NCBI GenBank assembly: GCA_963717375.1
Contig: OY970329.1
Location: 186,001-250,000 of the forward strand
Direction of reading: 5' to 3'
Source of the DNA: VRUE01 sp963717375
GTDB lineage: Bacteria; Actinomycetota; Thermoleophilia; Solirubrobacterales; 70-9
DNA: 64,000 bases
Part shown: one piece after another, positions 59,245 through 64,000 of the stretch
Numbering within the stretch: the stretch's first letter is position 1
Layout: each line of letters opens with the position of its first letter
Notes under the pieces: generated by a model
Databases searched by the model: none
Told to the model about the DNA's origin: nothing
The model's input: the letters and a program-made list of their open reading frames with translations, nothing else
Program-made: the position numbers and the translations under genes

Positions 59245-59994
59245 ATGGACGGCTCTATCGGCAATGTCTTTCGCGAGACCCGGAACCGCCGCAAAGTCGA
59301 CCTTTCCGAAGTCGAGGCGGCGACCCGGATCCGGGTCCGCTACCTGCGCGCAATCGAGAACGAGGAGTGGGACGTCCTGCCCGGAGGTGTCTACACACGC
59401 GGCTTCATCCGCACCTACGCCGGTTATCTGGGCCTTGACGGTGAGCGGCTCGCCGATGATTACCGCAAGAGCGTCGAAGGCGGGCGCAAGCCCGAGCCCG
59501 TGGCGACCTCGACCACGGCCCAGTCGCCGGCGCGCGACTGGAAGATGGCTCGCGGCCCGCTCGCGGTTGTGGTTGTGCTTCTGATCGCGATAGTGGCGAT
59601 CGTGGCGGTTCCCGGTGGAGGGGGCGGCGGAGGCGGAGGCGGCTCGACGGACAAGCCGAGCCGCTCGGCGGCCCAGGCCCACAAGCAAAGCCACGCCAAG
59701 CAGCCAAACCCCGGCGTCTCCGTTCGCCTCGCCGCCAGCGCCGAAGTCTGGGTCTGCGTGCTCAACGCGAAGGGAAAGCCCCTCGTCGACGGCCAGATCC
59801 TCGAAACGGGAGCAGAAGAAGGGCCCTTCCGCTCCGGTAGCTTCACGGTCTCATTTGGCAACGGGGAGGTCTCGATGCTCGTCGATGGCAGGGAAGCGCA
59901 AATTCCGACCACATCCAGCCCGATCGGGTACTCAATCGACTCCTCCGGCGGCCTGACCAGGCTCAACGAAGCGGAACGGCCCAGCTGCGCATGA
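59245..59994 (+). CDS. RodZ-like helix-turn-helix membrane protein
   Basis: A protein of 249 residues. An N-terminal HTH (GNVFRETRNRRKVDLSEVEAATRIRVRYLRAIE) with YTRGFIRTYAGYLGLD is the RodZ/YmfM-type cytoplasmic domain. A membrane helix follows (about 104-123, PLAVVVVLLIAIVAIVAV), then a ten-glycine run and a C-terminal domain with AEVWVCVLNAKGKPL and FGNGEVSMLVDG, as in the DUF4115 beta-domain. RodZ links MreB to the envelope and shapes cells. ATG 59245; its end overlaps cinA (ATGA). Placement after ftsK matches other actinobacteria. Confidence 0.87.
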   Translation: MDGSIGNVFRETRNRRKVDLSEVEAATRIRVRYLRAIENEEWDVLPGGVYTRGFIRTYAGYLGLDGERLADDYRKSVEGGRKPEPVATSTTAQSPARDWKMARGPLAVVVVLLIAIVAIVAVPGGGGGGGGGGSTDKPSRSAAQAHKQSHAKQPNPGVSVRLAASAEVWVCVLNAKGKPLVDGQILETGAEEGPFRSGSFTVSFGNGEVSMLVDGREAQIPTTSSPIGYSIDSSGGLTRLNEAERPSCA

Positions 59995-61271
59995 GCGAGA
60001 TTCGGGCGGGGATAGTTGTCACGGGAACCGAGGTCCTGACCGGCCGGATCGCCGACCGCAATGGTCCATGGGTCTCCGAACAGCTAGCCGGCCTCGGCGT
60101 CGACGTCGCTCACATCCTCGTCGTCGGCGACCGTCCTGATGACCTCGAGGCGGCGCTGCGCTTCATGGCCGCCGAGGGGATGGAGCTGATCGTCACCTCG
60201 GGCGGCCTCGGGCCAACCGCGGACGACCTCACCGGCGAGGTCGTCGCCAGGTTCGCCGACCGTGAGCTGCTCCTCGACGAGGAGGTGGAGGAGAAGATCG
60301 CGACGATCCTGCGCGGCTTCGCCCGCCGCTTCAACTTCGATGAGGAGGCGGTGCGGGAGGCCAATCGCAAGCAGGCGATGGTCCCCGAGGGCGCCATCGC
60401 CCTCGATCCGATCGGTACGGCGCCCGGCCTGGTCGTCCCGGCGGGGGAGAGCGTGATCGTGGTCCTGCCGGGCCCGCCGCGCGAGCTGCAGCCGATGTGG
60501 CCCGCGGCGCTGGCCGCCGAGCCCGTGCGCGAGCTGCTCGAGCGCGCCTCGCCGCTGCACGGATACACCCTGCGGATGTTCGGCATCCCGGAGTCCGAGA
60601 TCGCCAAAAGCCTGCGCGAGATCGAGGCCGAAGGAGTCGCCCTGCCGGAGGTCGAGATCACCACCTGCCTGCGCCGCGGCGAGATCGAGATCGACGTGCG
60701 CTACCGCGAGGCCGCGGCCGCAACCGCGGAAGCGGTCCAGGTAGCCCTTGCCAAGCGCCACCCGCGCCATCTCTTCAGCCTCGACGGCGAGACGATCGAC
60801 TCGCAGGTCGCCGGCCTGCTCGCCGGGCACCGCCTGGGCCTGGCCGAGTCCTGCAGCGGTGGGCTGCTGGCGGCGCGAATCACCAACCTGCCCGGCGCCT
60901 CGGCGTACATGGCAGGCGGAGTCGTCTCCTACTCGAACGAGGCCAAGGCGGAGCTGCTTGGAGTCGAAGCCGGGCTGATCGAGGCCAAGGGGGCCGTCTC
61001 GGCCGAGGTGGCGGAGGCGATGGCGATCGGCGCCCTGGAGCGCTTCGAGGCCGACGTTGCCGTCTCGATCACGGGTATCGCGGGCCCCGACGGCGGCACC
61101 GAGGAGAAGCCGGTCGGCTACGTCTGCTTCAACGCTCGCCTCGCCGACGGCGCAGCGATCGCTCGCGAGCACGTCATCCCCGGCGGCCGTGCCGACATCC
61201 GCGAACGCTCGGCCCTGGTCGGCATGCACCTGCTGCGCATCCTGCTCAGCGGCGCCGAGGCGCCTCTCTAG
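59991..61271 (+). CDS. cinA: CinA family protein (competence/damage inducible, NMN deamidase)
   Basis: A protein of 426 residues. The N-terminal MoCF/COG1058 domain has GTEVLTGRIADRNGPWVSEQL and SGGLGPTADDLTGEVVA. The C-terminal deamidase domain has GLAESCSGGLLAARITN and SITGIAGPDGGTEEKPVG. It recycles pyridine nucleotides (ADP-ribose pyrophosphatase and NMN deamidase activities). ATG 59991 overlaps the RodZ-like gene. thpR and recA follow, a common order. Confidence 0.94.
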   Translation: MSEIRAGIVVTGTEVLTGRIADRNGPWVSEQLAGLGVDVAHILVVGDRPDDLEAALRFMAAEGMELIVTSGGLGPTADDLTGEVVARFADRELLLDEEVEEKIATILRGFARRFNFDEEAVREANRKQAMVPEGAIALDPIGTAPGLVVPAGESVIVVLPGPPRELQPMWPAALAAEPVRELLERASPLHGYTLRMFGIPESEIAKSLREIEAEGVALPEVEITTCLRRGEIEIDVRYREAAAATAEAVQVALAKRHPRHLFSLDGETIDSQVAGLLAGHRLGLAESCSGGLLAARITNLPGASAYMAGGVVSYSNEAKAELLGVEAGLIEAKGAVSAEVAEAMAIGALERFEADVAVSITGIAGPDGGTEEKPVGYVCFNARLADGAAIAREHVIPGGRADIRERSALVGMHLLRILLSGAEAPL

Positions 61272-61304
61272 GCCCACTCGGCACGCTTTCGGCAGATTCC
61301 GGCG

Positions 61305-61333
61305 TTGTCGTACGCGTTGTCTCCCCATAGTTT
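61305..61333 (+). promoter_or_regulatory. Weak putative promoter before thpR-recA
   Basis: TTGTCG (61305-61310) and TAGTTT (61328-61333) are spaced by 17 bp, 8 bp before the thpR ATG. A second TTGTC at 61317 shows resemblance to the RecA-NDp-type damage promoter, but its spacing does not fit. No LexA-like palindrome is seen. Confidence 0.3.
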
Positions 61334-61341
61334 GGTCGGCG

Positions 61342-61944
61342 ATGGCGAAGGAGAGATTGAAGAGCCCGCGAGCGCGGTTGTTCGTCGCGCTGGACCTGCC
61401 CGAAGCGCTGCGCGACGGGATCGCGGCGTGGGGCAGGGAGGAGCTGAGCGATCCGGCCCTGCGCCCGGTGCCGCGCGATTCGCTTCACATCACGCTCGCC
61501 TTCCTCGGCTACATGCAGGAGCGGGACATCGAGCGCCTTGGGGAGATCGTCCGCGGATTGACGCCATCGGCGCCACTGCTGCGGCTCGGAGACCCACTCG
61601 CCAAGCCCTCGCCGAAGCAGGCCCGGCTCTTCGCCCTTCCGGCCGATTCTGCGGATACGGTCGCGCTACAGAAGGTCCTGGAGGAGCGACTGGTCGCCGA
61701 GCACCTCTACAAGCCTGAGAAGCGGCCGTTTTGGCCCCACGTCACGGTGGCCAGGGTCAAGCCCGAGGGCGGTGGGTCGAGGCGACCGCGCCCTGTCGGG
61801 AGGCGGCCGGAAAAGCTGCCGGCGGAGCTCTTATCGCCCGTTCTAAGCGTCCGATTGACGCTCTACCGTTCCGAACTCCAGCCGCGTGGTGCGCATTACA
61901 CCCCGCTGGCGCAAGTCGAGCTGTCCGAAGACGGGCGGCAGTGA
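61342..61944 (+). CDS. thpR: RNA 2',3'-cyclic phosphodiesterase (2H family)
   Basis: A protein of 200 residues. Two HxT motifs mark the 2H phosphoesterase fold: HITLAF with H49 and T51, and HVTVARV with H133 and T135. RLFVALDLPEALRDGI is the usual N-terminus. It opens 2',3'-cyclic phosphates at RNA ends. ATG 61342; 70 bp after cinA and 10 bp before recA, so likely co-transcribed with recA. Confidence 0.93.
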   Translation: MAKERLKSPRARLFVALDLPEALRDGIAAWGREELSDPALRPVPRDSLHITLAFLGYMQERDIERLGEIVRGLTPSAPLLRLGDPLAKPSPKQARLFALPADSADTVALQKVLEERLVAEHLYKPEKRPFWPHVTVARVKPEGGGSRRPRPVGRRPEKLPAELLSPVLSVRLTLYRSELQPRGAHYTPLAQVELSEDGRQ

Positions 61945-61954
61945 GGTGAAATCA

Positions 61955-63040
61955 ATGTCAGACAAGAAGACGCCTTTGAACGATATCTCGGCGAAGGAAG
62001 CCAAGGCAAAGGATGCGGCCCTCGAGGCTGCGGTGACCCAGATCGAGCGCGACTTCGGGGCGGGCTCGCTGATGCGGCTCGGCGCCGACAGCAAGTTGCC
62101 GGTCGAAGCGATTCCAACCGGTGCCGTGGCGCTCGATTTGGCGCTCGGCATTGGCGGCGTACCACGGGGGAGGATCGTCGAGATCTTCGGCCCCGAGTCC
62201 TCCGGTAAGACGACGCTGATTTACCACATCATTGCCGAGGCCCAGGCCAAGGGCGGTGTCTGCGTCTTCATCGACACCGAGCACGCGATGGACCCGATCT
62301 ACGCGCGGGCGATCGGCGTCGACACCGACGAGCTCTTGGTCTCCCAGCCCGACTACGGCGAGCAGGCACTGCAAATTGCCGATCGCCTGATCGCCTCCGC
62401 CGCTGTCGACGTCGTCGCGATCGACTCGGTCGCGGCGTTGACGCCGAAGGCCGAGCTGGACGGCCAGATCGGCGACACCACCGTCGGCCTGCAGGCGCGC
62501 CTGATGTCGCAGGCGATGCGCAAGCTCGCCGGCAACCTCAACCGCACCAACACGGTCTGCGTCTTCACCAACCAGATCCGCGAAAAGGTCGGCGTCCAGT
62601 TCGGCTCGCCGGAGACTCAGCCGGGAGGCCGGGCGCTCAAGTTCTACGCCTCGCAGCGGCTCGACATCCGCCGCATCGAGACCCTCAAGGACGGGACCGA
62701 GGCGGTCGGCAACCGGGTCAGGGTCAAAGTCGTCAAGAACAAGTGCGCGGCGCCGTTCCGCCAAGCCGAGTTCGAGATCGAGTACGGCCAGGGGATTTCG
62801 CGCGAAGGCGAGCTGCTCGACTTCGGCATCGAGCACGACATCGTCCGTAAGTCGGGGGCCTTCTTCTCCTACGGCGAGACACGGCTCGGACAGGGGCGTA
62901 ATAACGCCAAGCAGTTCCTGGCCGAGAACCCCGAGATCGCCGCTGAGATCGAGGCAAAGATCAGGGTCGCGCTGGGGATCGGTGCCGAGGCGCCGGCAGA
63001 GGCCGAGGCGGCGCCGGTTGTGGAGGCGCAGGCTGCCTGA
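61955..63040 (+). CDS. recA: Recombinase A
   Basis: A protein of 361 residues. Walker A is GPESSGKTT at 79-87, the catalytic Glu and loop L1/L2 region are present (DSVAALTPKAELDGQIGD, TNQIREKVGVQFGSPETQPGG), and an acidic C-terminal tail (EAPAEAEAAPVVEAQ) ends it. It forms filaments on single-stranded DNA, drives strand exchange and stimulates LexA cleavage. ATG 61955 follows GAGGTGA. No intein is present. recX is not directly downstream. Confidence 0.98.
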   Translation: MSDKKTPLNDISAKEAKAKDAALEAAVTQIERDFGAGSLMRLGADSKLPVEAIPTGAVALDLALGIGGVPRGRIVEIFGPESSGKTTLIYHIIAEAQAKGGVCVFIDTEHAMDPIYARAIGVDTDELLVSQPDYGEQALQIADRLIASAAVDVVAIDSVAALTPKAELDGQIGDTTVGLQARLMSQAMRKLAGNLNRTNTVCVFTNQIREKVGVQFGSPETQPGGRALKFYASQRLDIRRIETLKDGTEAVGNRVRVKVVKNKCAAPFRQAEFEIEYGQGISREGELLDFGIEHDIVRKSGAFFSYGETRLGQGRNNAKQFLAENPEIAAEIEAKIRVALGIGAEAPAEAEAAPVVEAQAA

Positions 63041-63078
63041 CGGCGCCTGCGCTTCGTGGATAGGATTCCCGCCCTCAG

Positions 63079-63669
63079 ATGAGCAACGGCGACCTCTTTT
63101 ACGTCTGCGGCATCGCGCTCGCGGTTTCCGCGGTGCTGGTCAGCTTCCTCGGGCTGCGCGTCAAGAGCTTCCCGGGCAAAGCCGCGCCGATCGTCGCGCT
63201 CGGCTTCGTCGCCCTGATCGTTGCCACCACGAGCTTCGCGGTGCTGCACGCCCGGGACGAGGAAGAGGCGAAAGCCGCCGAGCTCTCGGAGGCGAACAAG
63301 GAAATCACCAAAGAGGAGGCCGCGCCGGTCGAAGCCGAAAGCGAAAAGGCTCCGGCGCCGAAGCCCAAGCCGGCCGCCAAGGGCCCGGGTGGAACCCTGC
63401 AGCTCGCCGCCTCGCCGACCGACCTCGCCTTCGACACCACCAGCCTGACCAGCAAGCCGGGCAAAGTGACGATCGACTTCGATAACCCGGCAGCGCTCGA
63501 ACACAACGTCGCGATCGAGCAGGACGGCAAGGAGATAGCCACCTCCGCGACCATCGCCGAAAGCAAGACCTCGGTCAGCGCCGACCTCGCTCCGGGCACC
63601 TACACCTACCTCTGCACCATTCCCGGCCATGCCGAAGGGGGCATGGAAGGAACGCTCGTAGTCAAGTAG
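63079..63669 (+). CDS. Membrane-anchored cupredoxin (plastocyanin-like)
   Basis: A protein of 196 residues. Two N-terminal membrane helices (about 7-27 and 36-54), a charged Lys/Glu/Pro linker (about 60-105), and a C-terminal cupredoxin domain. Copper ligands are clear: His in LEHNVAIEQ, Cys and His in YLCTIPGHAEG and Met in GGMEGTLVV. It would carry electrons or copper on the outer face of the membrane, possibly with cytochrome oxidases. ATG 63079, 38 bp after recA. Its place in a DNA-repair and tRNA neighbourhood is unexplained. Confidence 0.85.
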   Translation: MSNGDLFYVCGIALAVSAVLVSFLGLRVKSFPGKAAPIVALGFVALIVATTSFAVLHARDEEEAKAAELSEANKEITKEEAAPVEAESEKAPAPKPKPAAKGPGGTLQLAASPTDLAFDTTSLTSKPGKVTIDFDNPAALEHNVAIEQDGKEIATSATIAESKTSVSADLAPGTYTYLCTIPGHAEGGMEGTLVVK

Positions 63670-63702
63670 CGGTGCCCCCGCGCGGGCGCTAACCTCGCCG
63701 GT

Positions 63703-64000
63703 ATGAGGAGCGGCAAGCGGTACCACCTCACCACGTTCGGTTGCCAGATGAACGTGCACGACTCCGAGCGGATGCAGGGCATGCTCGAGTCGCTCGGCTA
63801 TGAAGAGGCCGAGAGCCGCGATGGCGCCGACCTGATCCTCTTCAACACCTGCTCGATCAGGGAGTCGGCCGACAACCGCTTCACCGCCCACCTCGGTGAG
63901 GCGAAGCGGCTCAAGTCCGAAGACCCCGAGCGCCTGGTCGGGGTCGGTGGCTGCTGGGCGCAGTCGGTCAAGGAGGAGGTCTTTCAGCGCTTCCCCTTCG
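63703..64000 (+). CDS. miaB: tRNA-2-methylthio-N6-dimethylallyladenosine synthase, N-terminal part
   Basis: The first 99 residues are visible; the frame is open to the window edge. HLTTFGCQMNVHDSERMQGML with a Cys, FNTCSIRESADNRFTAHLGE with the second Cys and VGGCWAQSV with the third are the cluster ligands of the N-terminal methylthiotransferase domain. The enzyme thiomethylates A37 of tRNAs reading UNN codons, using radical SAM chemistry. ATG 63703; in many actinobacteria miaB follows recA or recX. Confidence 0.95.
   Translation, partial: MRSGKRYHLTTFGCQMNVHDSERMQGMLESLGYEEAESRDGADLILFNTCSIRESADNRFTAHLGEAKRLKSEDPERLVGVGGCWAQSVKEEVFQRFPF

Noticed and set aside
61272..61954. LexA/SOS box or RecA-NDp promoter before recA
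   Set aside because: No palindrome like the actinobacterial SOS box was found, and the TTGTC...TAG spacing does not fit the RecA-NDp consensus.

Overview
This is a 64 kb piece of a high-GC actinobacterial chromosome. Several features point to the deep-branching class Thermoleophilia (Solirubrobacterales or Gaiellales type). These are an actinobacterial-type integration host factor (mIHF), actinobacterial gene orders (pyrR-B-C-carA-carB-K-D, mihF-gmk-rpoZ-coaBC, rpsO/pnp/M16/dapB/dapA/rnj, cinA-thpR-recA-miaB), and secreted proteins built from thrombospondin type 3 repeats, Ig-like repeats and beta-helices. The placement is inferred from gene content only. No plasmid, phage, transposase or CRISPR locus was seen.

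Positions 1-25,400 form a cell-surface glycan and accessory region. It holds glycosyltransferases, an AsnB-like amidotransferase, three tandem secreted beta-helix proteins, a NodB-type deacetylase, a split Alg14/Alg13-type glycosyltransferase, and a nucleotide-sugar set (UDP-sugar dehydrogenase, aminotransferase, N-acyltransferase). It also holds a lipid kinase, an A-rich secreted protein next to a 30-bp tandem repeat, and an MBL hydrolase / phosphohexomutase / HIT cluster with CorA beside it. At 20,380-22,890 a SAM-I riboswitch with a readable terminator/antiterminator controls a threonine-synthase-like gene fused by overlap to a ThiS/MoaD-like sulfur carrier and then to CDP-glucose genes.

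Positions 25,400-39,560 hold a hydrolase, tRNA-Arg(CCG), a small PD-(D/E)XK nuclease, RNase Z, and a fully overlapping pyrimidine operon behind a PyrR-binding RNA hairpin. The pyrimidine operon lacks pyrF. After it come mihF, gmk, rpoZ and coaBC, ending in a large nested palindrome.

Positions 39,570-54,690 carry the translation and RNA core: a short rimP, nusA with an added zinc-knuckle-like motif, infB, rbfA, nrnA, truB, a 21-residue Cys-rich ORF, ribF, rpsO, a one-Cys peroxiredoxin and a DsbA-like protein. They are followed by pnp, an M16 peptidase, dapB, dapA and RNase J. Positions 54,700-64,000 hold a two-component system on the minus strand, then ftsK, a RodZ-like protein, cinA, thpR, recA, a membrane cupredoxin and the start of miaB.

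Translational coupling is pervasive. Many junctions are 1-, 4- or 8-nt overlaps (ATGA, GTGA, TTGA, TAGTG). Two genes appear to use unusual start codons: ATC for asnB and possibly CTG for the DsbA-like gene. The most interesting candidate system is the SAM-riboswitch-controlled ThrC-like/MoaD-like pair, which could make homocysteine from O-phosphohomoserine with a protein thiocarboxylate as sulfur donor.
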